From Candidatus Coatesiibacteriota bacterium (GTDB taxonomy: Bacteria; RBG-13-66-14): a stretch of 5,320 bases of DNA. The notes under the pieces were generated by a model. It searched no databases. It was not told where the DNA came from and saw only the letters and a list, made by a program, of their open reading frames with translations. The stretch is taken from positions 1-5,320 of the forward strand of contig DAOVLG010000165.1 of the NCBI GenBank assembly GCA_030631385.1. The letters run 5' to 3'. The position numbers and the translations under genes are program-made. Below are positions 1 to 5,320 of this stretch, in pieces (within the stretch, counting starts at the first letter, position 1; the number at the start of each line of letters is the position of its first letter).

Positions 1-87
1 GGTTCGGCTCCCCTCGCAGTAAGGGGTCCGGTCGGGACAAGGGGTCGGGTAGCGCGGGGCGCGCGCGCAGGCGCCGGAGTTTATCCC

Positions 88-107
88 GTCGCCCGTAGAA
101 GGGCGAC
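88..107 (-). terminator. Stem-loop just downstream of the large gene, possible terminator
   Basis: A perfect 7-bp stem GTCGCCC/GGGCGAC encloses a 6-base loop. It begins 13 bases past the TAA stop of the minus-strand gene, where a transcription end would be expected. No T-run follows on the minus strand (the next bases are GGGATAAACT), so it is not a canonical intrinsic terminator. It could instead be a 3' protective hairpin. A second stem, CCGTAG/CTACGG (93-98 with 107-112), overlaps and would compete with it. Confidence 0.35.
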
Positions 108-120
108 TACGGACCGGAGG

Positions 121-3100
121 TTAGGAACCGGGACCGACAATCACCACCTGGGACTGAACAAGCTCGTACGCCGAGGTGAGTGAACGGAACGACGGGTACT
201 CCGCAACCGTTACCTCCTCCACGTCAACCCGCAGCTCATCGGTGATGGTGAGCACCCCACCCGCGAAGTCGTAGGTAACATACATACTCGCCAGGGGAGC
301 ACCCGAGGCGGTGGTGAGACTGAAGTTCTGCGGCTCCGGCAGGCTCAACGGCTCGTAACCCTCGGGAAGGACGTAGGAGGTAGTAGTGTGAGAAAGCCAG
401 CGGTAATCGAAGCGGATCGGGTAATCACGACTGGTGAGCGAACCGTAGCGCTGGGCAAGCCGGTCGGCGTGAACGTGCGTGGCGAAGATCAGAGCCGAGC
501 CCTCACGGCGGGCCAGACCCGGGATAGAAAGATCGTATGAGTAGTGGACGTTGTCGTGAGTATCGGTAACGTCCGAGATGTTGACGTTGTAGACGTCGGT
601 CCCCGGGTACCGCCGGTTCCAGTACACCTCCAGGTCTATCTCCTGCATCTCGACCTGCTGGTTGTCGGCGCGGCGCTCCGGGCTGAGCTTCGCCCCGTAG
701 TCGAGCTCCCGGTGTCCGACGGCGTTACCCTCTTGCCCAAGAACGAAACGGGTGCGGCTGTAGATAAAGTTGTTTTCAGCGGAATAGAAGGGCGTTCTCG
801 CGAAGAAACCACCGTCGGGCATGCACACATAAGCCTCTACACCCTGGTCGCCGGGGGGCAGCTCCCACCAGGTGTTGAAGTCGGTCGTGCCGTCGAGGAA
901 GAGGAAGCCGCCAAACTCTTCTTCCCCGGTCAGGCGGAGCTTGGTTCCCACATCCTCGATGGAGAAGCCGCTCTGGAGGGGGACGGCGCAGATCATGTGG
1001 TTGAAGAGCCCCAGGGACGCCTGGTCCCATCGGATCTTGCCCCGGTCTCGGGTACGGATCAACACCGGGTGGGCCTCGATGCCTTCGGCCCGGAAAAGGC
1101 TGACCATGAGCGCCGTCGAGGCCTTGCAGTCGCCATAGCCGGTGTGGACGGTGCTCTCAGGCTCGATGGGCTTCCAGCCGCCGATACCCAAAAGGATGGC
1201 CACGTAGCGCAGCTTTTGGGTTGTGTAATCGTAGATCGCAGTGACCTTCTCGAAGACGGTCTCGGCCCCGGCCTCGGTAACGATCCGGTCAGCAAGCTCA
1301 CCGATCTGGGGGGTGGGGGCCAGGGTCTCCTTGGAGAGCTGCCACCACCAACGTCCCAGGTCCCGCCACTGGGCGAAGCTCGACACCACGGTGAAGGGGA
1401 GGATCTCGATCAGGGGGGTGGCCGCCGGCTCCTCGATGATGCGAGGAATCGAAGTGAGGGTCCAGCGCCAAACGATCTCACCGTTCCCCGTCTCCACCAC
1501 CGGTTCCGGCGCCCCGTTCCAGCCGCGGTTGTACAGCTCGTTCCCGGATGGTGCGATAACCACGTACTCGGCGATGTGGGTCGGCTGGTAGTTGCCGAAG
1601 ACAAAGGTGTCTGAGAAGTGCCCCCCGTAGATATTCTCCCCCACGTCGTCGAGCTGGTACTCCACATCTATTACCGCCCCGGGCTCGATGCCCGGCATCG
1701 GCGCGTAGCGGGTCACGCTGTCGTAGTACATGCGGGCGTCGGGGTCCGAGGCCGAGTACTCCCCCCAGTCTGTAGCCTCCAGCTCCGTGCCGTCGCTGCG
1801 TATGACCCTCATGTGCCGGACCTCGTATGTCTGTTCGTTTGGCACGTAGGTGAAGTAACCCCAGCCGAAGTCGCCGAGTGCGTCTTCGGTTTTGAGCATG
1901 ACCACGCGGTGCACGACCACGCTGGCGGTGCCGTCGGCGTTGATTTTGAGTATTTCCTGGTCCAGTAGTACCTCGGCGCTGGCGTCGGGGTCCAAGGGAC
2001 AGAAGTCGTCAATCAGTGAGTAGACATCGTAGGAGTAAGGGTCGTCGTAGGCGCAGCCTTCCGAACTCGGTGCCAATGTCCGCCGATACTCGTTGACCCA
2101 GGTGAGGTTTGGCTGGATGGCGAGCGCGGTGTCCCATTCCTCTTCAGCCCTCTTGCTATTGCCTAACTCATACATGGCGCAGGCGTGGAGTGCGAGCAGC
2201 TCGGCCTGGCTGGGGCAGATTGCTAAACCCTCGCCCGTTGCCCGCGCGGTCCCGGCGTAATCACACCAGTCGTAGAGCAGCCTCACCTCATACTCGATAG
2301 GCCAGAGGGAGTAGGGCAGCAGGGGTTTGCTTCGGTTCAGGAGGGCTATCCCATCCTCGCCCCTCCCCACCTCAACGAGGAGGTTGAAGAGCCGGCCAAT
2401 GGCGCTCTGGGCTGCGGCGTCCAGGGAGAGCATCCGCCGGTAGCCCTCCATCCGTTCCTCCACACTGACGCGGTTCGAGCTGTAACTGGCTAAATCCTCC
2501 AACAACGGTCCGTAGTCGGGGTGTAGGTGACGCAGCCGGTCGGTTACTCTAGATCGCTCGAGCTGGTACTCATCCTCGGCGAGCTGCTCGACCTTCAGCT
2601 GCAGGAGCTGGAGACAGTCGGGGTTCTCGCGGAGTCCGGTCTCCACGTAACGGGTAACCTCATCGGGCCGTCGGAGTTGCCAATAGGCGTCGGCCAGGCC
2701 GATGGCACTCTCCACGTGGTGCGGGTCGTAAACCAGCGAGGTTAACCAGGCGAACTTGGCCGGGTTGAACTTGGTCTCGTACAGGGCGTAGGAATAGGAG
2801 GCCGGCACCCAGGAGTACGCCTCGGATGGATCATCCTTTACCGTGGGGAAGTGCCGGCTCTCCGCCATCGCGCGTCTGAAGAGCTCCCGGTGGAGGTGCT
2901 CGTCGAGATCGGCTCTCCTCTCCTCCACCTCCAGATGCCCCAGGTAGTAGAGGGCCAGGACGTTCCCGTCCCCGGCCAGCTCCTGTAGCCGGGCGTATGG
3001 GTCGGGCCTGGGCTCGAAGGTCTCCGGAGCTCTCGAGGGACGGTGCCAGTCGGGAGGCGGAGCGGCAGAGTGCGTAAGCGGCAGCGGTGAGCCGTCGCGG

Positions 3101-4185
3101 TCCGTCGCCCGCAGGTAGACCTCCCAGCCGCCCACGTCGCAGCAGGTCTTGAGGAGAATCTCGTGCCAACCGGGCTCGAGGACCACGCCCACGCGGTCGG
3201 TATCGGGGTGGGCCCAGCTCCGGTAGCCCTCGGCGGAGAGGAGCTCCGCGCCGTCAACCCACAGCTTGAACGAGCCTACGGCTCCGAGGCTGATCACAAC
3301 CTCGGCACGGCCCTCCACCCGGATCCAGGTTGCCAGGTAGGCTACTACGTTGTAGTTCGGTCGGGTGATGGCAGAGAGCCGGAGTGGGCCGTAGAAGGGG
3401 TTGACCGTCCCCTCGCCGCCCCAGCCCGGCGGCAGGCCCGGGTTTTTAAAAACGGAGAAGGAGGGTTGCGGGAATCCGCGCCAGCCGACCTCGATCCGCT
3501 TGCCCTGGTAGGTAGCAGCCAGGTCCACGCCGCCGTCCAACTCGGGACCGTAGGGGGTGTCGAATCCCGTCTCGCCGGTGTTGTCGAAGGGCCCTAGATA
3601 ACTGAAAAAACGGAGGTAGCCCAGGTCGTGGACCAGGCGGGTAGCCTCCACCGCACCTTCGGGGTAGCCCTTGGCCCGGAGAAGGTCGATCAGGAGGTTA
3701 CGAGCCTCGGTGCTTACATCGGTGTTAGACGGAGATTCCTCCGCCAGGGAGCGACAGAGCGACTCCAGTTCTATCCTGCCTTCTGGAAACTCACCGGCGA
3801 AAAGGCCGAGGCGGCGGAGATAAACCAGGCTCTCCGGCCGGTCGGGCTGCAGTTCGATGAGGCGGGCGAGACTGTAGAAGGCCTTCTCGTACTCCCCCAA
3901 CCCCTGATGGATCAAGCCCTTTAGCTCGTAGAGAGCCGCGGTGGTCTCGTCATCGCCTGCGGGCGGCCTTTTTTCCAACAGGCTCAGAAGGTCCAGCGTA
4001 TCCGCACCGCCCAGGTATGCGCACCAGACGGCGAAGGCGAACTCCTCATCGGAGAGGGAGGCGTCGAGCGCCGGTGGGCCATCCAGAGTCGGATACTCCC
4101 CGGCGGCTTTACACGCGACGGCGCTCCCCTCGACCAGCGTCGGGATGACGAAAAGGACCAGGAGGGCGCATCCAAGGTATCTCAT
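121..4185 (-). CDS. Large exported TPR / DUF3857 / transglutaminase-like protein
   Basis: This gene encodes 1354 residues. Residues 1-24 look like a Sec signal peptide: a short MRY n-region, a hydrophobic core LGCALLVLFVIPTLV, and an AVA-type cleavage site before Cys25. Residues ~80-150 are helical and TPR-like. Residues ~195-365 form a beta-rich PA14/galactose-binding-like module (YLGPFDNTG opening, later FKLWVDG and LEPGWHEILLK). More TPR-like helices span ~395-700, the clearest at ~660-695. DUF3857 covers ~735-905 (INADGTASV, PMPGIEPGAVIDVEY). A transglutaminase-like domain (~930-1110) carries Cys1020 in GYGDCKAS, His1063 in LFNHMI and Asp1098 in FLFLDGTTD, a plausible full catalytic triad. 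The C-terminus (~1260-1350) resembles DUF3858. DUF3857/transglutaminase proteins are widespread and mostly uncharacterised; peptide-bond cleavage or acyl transfer in the cell envelope is inference. The ATG at 4185 is the only plausible start: no in-frame ATG, GTG or TTG lies just upstream and the signal peptide follows it directly. The Shine-Dalgarno is weak (GGGG, two bases from the ATG). The gene is intact, with a TAA stop. Confidence 0.93.
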   Translation of the reverse strand: MRYLGCALLVLFVIPTLVEGSAVACKAAGEYPTLDGPPALDASLSDEEFAFAVWCAYLGGADTLDLLSLLEKRPPAGDDETTAALYELKGLIHQGLGEYEKAFYSLARLIELQPDRPESLVYLRRLGLFAGEFPEGRIELESLCRSLAEESPSNTDVSTEARNLLIDLLRAKGYPEGAVEATRLVHDLGYLRFFSYLGPFDNTGETGFDTPYGPELDGGVDLAATYQGKRIEVGWRGFPQPSFSVFKNPGLPPGWGGEGTVNPFYGPLRLSAITRPNYNVVAYLATWIRVEGRAEVVISLGAVGSFKLWVDGAELLSAEGYRSWAHPDTDRVGVVLEPGWHEILLKTCCDVGGWEVYLRATDRDGSPLPLTHSAAPPPDWHRPSRAPETFEPRPDPYARLQELAGDGNVLALYYLGHLEVEERRADLDEHLHRELFRRAMAESRHFPTVKDDPSEAYSWVPASYSYALYETKFNPAKFAWLTSLVYDPHHVESAIGLADAYWQLRRPDEVTRYVETGLRENPDCLQLLQLKVEQLAEDEYQLERSRVTDRLRHLHPDYGPLLEDLASYSSNRVSVEERMEGYRRMLSLDAAAQSAIGRLFNLLVEVGRGEDGIALLNRSKPLLPYSLWPIEYEVRLLYDWCDYAGTARATGEGLAICPSQAELLALHACAMYELGNSKRAEEEWDTALAIQPNLTWVNEYRRTLAPSSEGCAYDDPYSYDVYSLIDDFCPLDPDASAEVLLDQEILKINADGTASVVVHRVVMLKTEDALGDFGWGYFTYVPNEQTYEVRHMRVIRSDGTELEATDWGEYSASDPDARMYYDSVTRYAPMPGIEPGAVIDVEYQLDDVGENIYGGHFSDTFVFGNYQPTHIAEYVVIAPSGNELYNRGWNGAPEPVVETGNGEIVWRWTLTSIPRIIEEPAATPLIEILPFTVVSSFAQWRDLGRWWWQLSKETLAPTPQIGELADRIVTEAGAETVFEKVTAIYDYTTQKLRYVAILLGIGGWKPIEPESTVHTGYGDCKASTALMVSLFRAEGIEAHPVLIRTRDRGKIRWDQASLGLFNHMICAVPLQSGFSIEDVGTKLRLTGEEEFGGFLFLDGTTDFNTWWELPPGDQGVEAYVCMPDGGFFARTPFYSAENNFIYSRTRFVLGQEGNAVGHRELDYGAKLSPERRADNQQVEMQEIDLEVYWNRRYPGTDVYNVNISDVTDTHDNVHYSYDLSIPGLARREGSALIFATHVHADRLAQRYGSLTSRDYPIRFDYRWLSHTTTSYVLPEGYEPLSLPEPQNFSLTTASGAPLASMYVTYDFAGGVLTITDELRVDVEEVTVAEYPSFRSLTSAYELVQSQVVIVGPGS

Positions 4186-4214
4186 TACCCCGTATTCTGT
4201 TAAACACTCCGGTG

Positions 4215-4244
4215 ATGATAGCGGTCCGGGGCGGTAGAAGTCAA
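4215..4244 (-). promoter_or_regulatory. Predicted sigma70-type promoter of the large exported-protein gene
   Basis: Reading the minus strand, TTGACT (4244-4239) and TATCAT (4220-4215) each match the sigma70 consensus at five of six positions and are separated by 18 bases. Transcription would start near 4208, giving a leader of about 22 bases before the ATG at 4185. That leader has only a weak ribosome-binding site. The call rests on motif match and position alone; the host's sigma factor preferences are unknown. Confidence 0.5.
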
Positions 4245-4308
4245 CTCTCGGCCCCGCTCTCTCGACCCGTGAATCGGCCTCGGCATACCCGTTGGTCCCA
4301 CCACCCCC

Positions 4309-4338
4309 TTGACCACCAGACCGTCTCTATCGTATGAT
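4309..4338 (+). promoter_or_regulatory. Predicted sigma70-type promoter of the rpsP-rimM operon
   Basis: TTGACC (4309-4314) and TATGAT (4333-4338) each match the consensus at five of six positions with an 18-base spacer. The predicted start of transcription is near 4345, leaving a leader of about 45 bases before the TTG start of rpsP. A strong promoter is expected ahead of a ribosomal-protein gene, and no gene precedes it on this strand, so this is the likely head of the operon. Confidence 0.62.
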
Positions 4339-4378
4339 TTCGTGCCTGCGAAGGACCCATGGCGATTTCGAGCCGGAT

Positions 4379-4384
4379 AAGGAG
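4379..4384 (+). promoter_or_regulatory. Ribosome binding site of rpsP
   Basis: AAGGAG lies five bases before a TTG codon. This strong Shine-Dalgarno site, together with alignment of the encoded N-terminus to known S16 proteins, decides in favour of the TTG at 4390. The ATG at 4359 is in another frame. Confidence 0.8.
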
Positions 4385-4389
4385 AACCC

Positions 4390-4632
4390 TTGGCTACATC
4401 CATACGCCTGAAACGCTACGGAACCACCAACCGACCCGCGTACCGCATCGTGGTCGCCGACAGGCGCGCAAAACGGGACGGCAAGGTGATCTGTGAGATC
4501 GGTCACTACAACCCCCGCACCGAGCCGAGCACGATGAAGGTGGACTCAGAGGCCGCCCGCCGGTGGATGGACCGGGGTGCGATACCCTCGAAGGCCGTGC
4601 GCAACATCTTCAAGAAGCTGGGGATAATCTGA
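4390..4632 (+). CDS. rpsP: 30S ribosomal protein S16
   Basis: This gene encodes 80 residues, the usual size for bacterial S16, a 16S rRNA-binding protein needed for assembly of the 30S body. Family hallmarks run its whole length: IRLKRYG near the N-terminus, then RPAYRIVVADRRAKRDGK at ~19-36, the IGHYNP turn at ~41-46, and the C-terminal helix region GAIPSKAVRNIFKKLGI. The N-terminus MATSIRLKRYG aligns without offset to the Bacillus-type MAVKIRLKRMG, which supports the TTG start despite its being a non-ATG codon. The stop is TGA at 4630-4632. It is the first gene of a plus-strand unit, with rimM 167 bases downstream. The KH-domain gene that sits between them in many bacteria is missing. No damage or unusual composition is visible. 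Confidence 0.98.
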   Translation: MATSIRLKRYGTTNRPAYRIVVADRRAKRDGKVICEIGHYNPRTEPSTMKVDSEAARRWMDRGAIPSKAVRNIFKKLGII

Positions 4633-4747
4633 ACCGAGGGCGGCGGGCCACGGCGGGGTTCTTATCGTTACGCTTATCTACGCAACCCACCGCTGCAAGC
4701 CACTCTGGCGCACGCCGCGCCCACCACTCTACAGAGGCATCACTTTC

Positions 4748-4771
4748 GGGGCCACAAGCGGTCCCATTTTT
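4748..4771 (+). terminator. Terminator-like hairpin between rpsP and rimM, possible attenuator
   Basis: GGGGCC (4748-4753) pairs with GGTCCC (4760-4765) over a 6-base loop ACAAGC, with one G-U pair. It is followed by A and then five Ts (4767-4771) and GCTTT. This is the shape of an intrinsic terminator, though the 6-bp stem is short. Because rimM follows 28 bases later with its own Shine-Dalgarno and no clear promoter, partial termination (attenuation) is more plausible than a true operon end. A weaker hairpin, GGCGC/GCGCC (4707-4711 with 4717-4721), lies just upstream. Confidence 0.45.
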
Positions 4772-4786
4772 GCTTTAATACCCCTT

Positions 4787-4793
4787 GAGGTGG
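4787..4793 (+). promoter_or_regulatory. Ribosome binding site of rimM
   Basis: GAGGTGG, whose first six bases match the anti-Shine-Dalgarno complement, sits six bases before the GTG at 4800. It fixes that GTG as the start of rimM. Confidence 0.75.
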
Positions 4794-4799
4794 ACTTCC

Positions 4800-5320
4800 G
4801 TGGAGAAGAGGGACAACGAGCTGGTTCTGCTCGGCCGCCTGTGCCGTCCCTGGGGGTTGCGGGGCGAGCTGTTGTTTCAACCCGAGAACGACGGCACTCT
4901 CCCCTTTCACACCAATTTTACCGAGGTCCACCTGGAGGGCGTTGAGAAGCCCGTCGCCGTTGACGGCTGGCGGGTTGATGGCTCCGGCAGGCTGTACCTG
5001 CGCCTTCACGGAATCGAGACCCGCGAAGAGGCGAAGCCCTTCTCCGATAGGTTGGTGTACGTACATCGGGACGAGCTCCCGGAAACCGGGGAGGGGGTCT
5101 ACTACGTATACCAACTGGTAGACCTGACCGTCCTCTACGAGGATGGTGTGGAGGTGGGGAGGATTTTACGCGTCGAACCGGGCGCCGGCGGCGCCAACGA
5201 CGTGCTGGTGGTTAAAACGCCACGGGGTGAGGAGCGCCTGTTCCCCTTCGCCAGGGCGGCCGTCGTCTCGATCGATCCGGAGGCCGGCAGGGTGGTCCTT
5301 CGACGGATGGGGGAGGAAGA
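4800..5320 (+). CDS. rimM: 16S rRNA processing/ribosome maturation factor RimM (3' end cut by window)
   Basis: A GTG start opens a frame of 173 complete codons that runs off the right edge. RimM proteins are usually about 165-185 residues, so only the last few codons are probably missing. The N-terminal beta-barrel domain shows the family opening GRLCRPWGLRGEL at residues 12-24; the usual HG of that motif appears as WG (Trp18). Residues ~71-91 match the conserved GIETREEAKPF...VYV segment. The C-terminal PRC-barrel spans ~100-170, with YYVYQLVDLTV, the signature GANDV at 131-135, LFPF at 147-150 and a closing VVSIDPEAGRVVL. RimM binds S19 and helps mature the 30S head in the cytoplasm. Its place after rpsP agrees with the classic rpsP-rimM-trmD-rplS operon; trmD would be expected just beyond the window. 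It is probably co-transcribed with rpsP, perhaps with reduced read-through at the hairpin upstream. Confidence 0.96.
   Translation, partial: MEKRDNELVLLGRLCRPWGLRGELLFQPENDGTLPFHTNFTEVHLEGVEKPVAVDGWRVDGSGRLYLRLHGIETREEAKPFSDRLVYVHRDELPETGEGVYYVYQLVDLTVLYEDGVEVGRILRVEPGAGGANDVLVVKTPRGEERLFPFARAAVVSIDPEAGRVVLRRMGEE

Noticed and set aside
1..22. GGTTCGGCTCCCCT at the left edge resembles the T-arm of a tRNA or tmRNA.
   Set aside because: The near-invariant A of the T-loop is G here, no CCA follows, and the rest of any such gene would lie outside the window.
544..1614. A 356-codon open frame on the plus strand, antisense to the DUF3857/transglutaminase region, with further open stretches in the same frame at 1618-1968, 2527-2745 and 3163-3597.
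   Set aside because: These frames are codon-for-codon antisense to the real gene. Stops there need TTA, CTA or TCA in the sense strand, which are rare codons in GC-rich genomes, so long open frames are expected. The products are low-complexity and resemble no family.
3442..3453. Perfect 12-base AT palindrome GTTTTTAAAAAC in otherwise GC-rich coding DNA, considered as a frameshift or regulatory site.
   Set aside because: It encodes V-F-K-N in frame, does not fit the X XXY YYZ slippery pattern in that frame, and the reading frame continues undisturbed on both sides.
3954..3974. CGCC/GGCG hairpin followed by six Ts on the plus strand, like a terminator.
   Set aside because: It lies inside the minus-strand gene and is explained by the codons for E-K-R-P-P-A-G; the stem is only four base pairs and no plus-strand gene lies upstream.
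4359..4496. A 45-codon frame starting with ATG behind AAGGA, overlapping the rpsP start in another frame (a possible leader peptide).
   Set aside because: The ribosome-binding spacing is only three bases, the product resembles nothing, and its path through rpsP is fully explained by the S16 frame.
4563..4778. A 71-codon frame starting inside rpsP and running through the spacer.
   Set aside because: It starts inside a conserved gene in a different frame, has no ribosome binding site of its own, and shows no KH or other recognisable motif.

Overview
The window is GC-rich bacterial DNA carrying three protein-coding genes in two divergent units. One very long gene occupies most of it on the minus strand (121-4185). 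The start of a ribosomal-protein operon lies on the plus strand (rpsP, then rimM, which runs off the right edge). No tRNA, rRNA, CRISPR array or insertion sequence could be supported. The organism cannot be fixed from this sequence. High GC, TTG and GTG starts, Shine-Dalgarno sites and a giant exported TPR/DUF3857/transglutaminase protein beside rpsP-rimM would fit a deep-branching, mostly uncultured Gram-negative-type lineage (one of the GC-rich candidate phyla, for example Coatesbacteria-like). That placement is a guess.

Layout: 1-120 is a short GC-rich stretch downstream of the large gene, with hairpins but no supported gene. 121-4185 (minus) encodes a 1354-residue exported protein. Its order is signal peptide, helical/TPR-like repeats, a beta-sandwich (PA14/galactose-binding-like) module, more TPR-like repeats, DUF3857, a transglutaminase-like domain with an apparently intact Cys-His-Asp triad, and a DUF3858-like beta domain. 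4186-4389 is a divergent intergenic region with a good sigma70-type promoter pointing each way. 4390-4632 is rpsP (ribosomal protein S16). 4633-4799 is a spacer holding a terminator-like hairpin. 4800 to the right edge is rimM, a 16S rRNA maturation factor, almost complete.

How the genes relate: rpsP and rimM both serve 30S assembly, and their adjacency is the ancient rpsP-(KH gene)-rimM-trmD-rplS arrangement. The KH gene often found between them is absent here. trmD and rplS would be expected just past the right edge. The large exported protein has no evident functional tie to the ribosome genes and is probably a separate transcription unit. The points most worth checking are its domain architecture, the back-to-back promoters, and the possible attenuator that would let S16 be made in excess of RimM. 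Nothing here convincingly shows a new multi-gene system.
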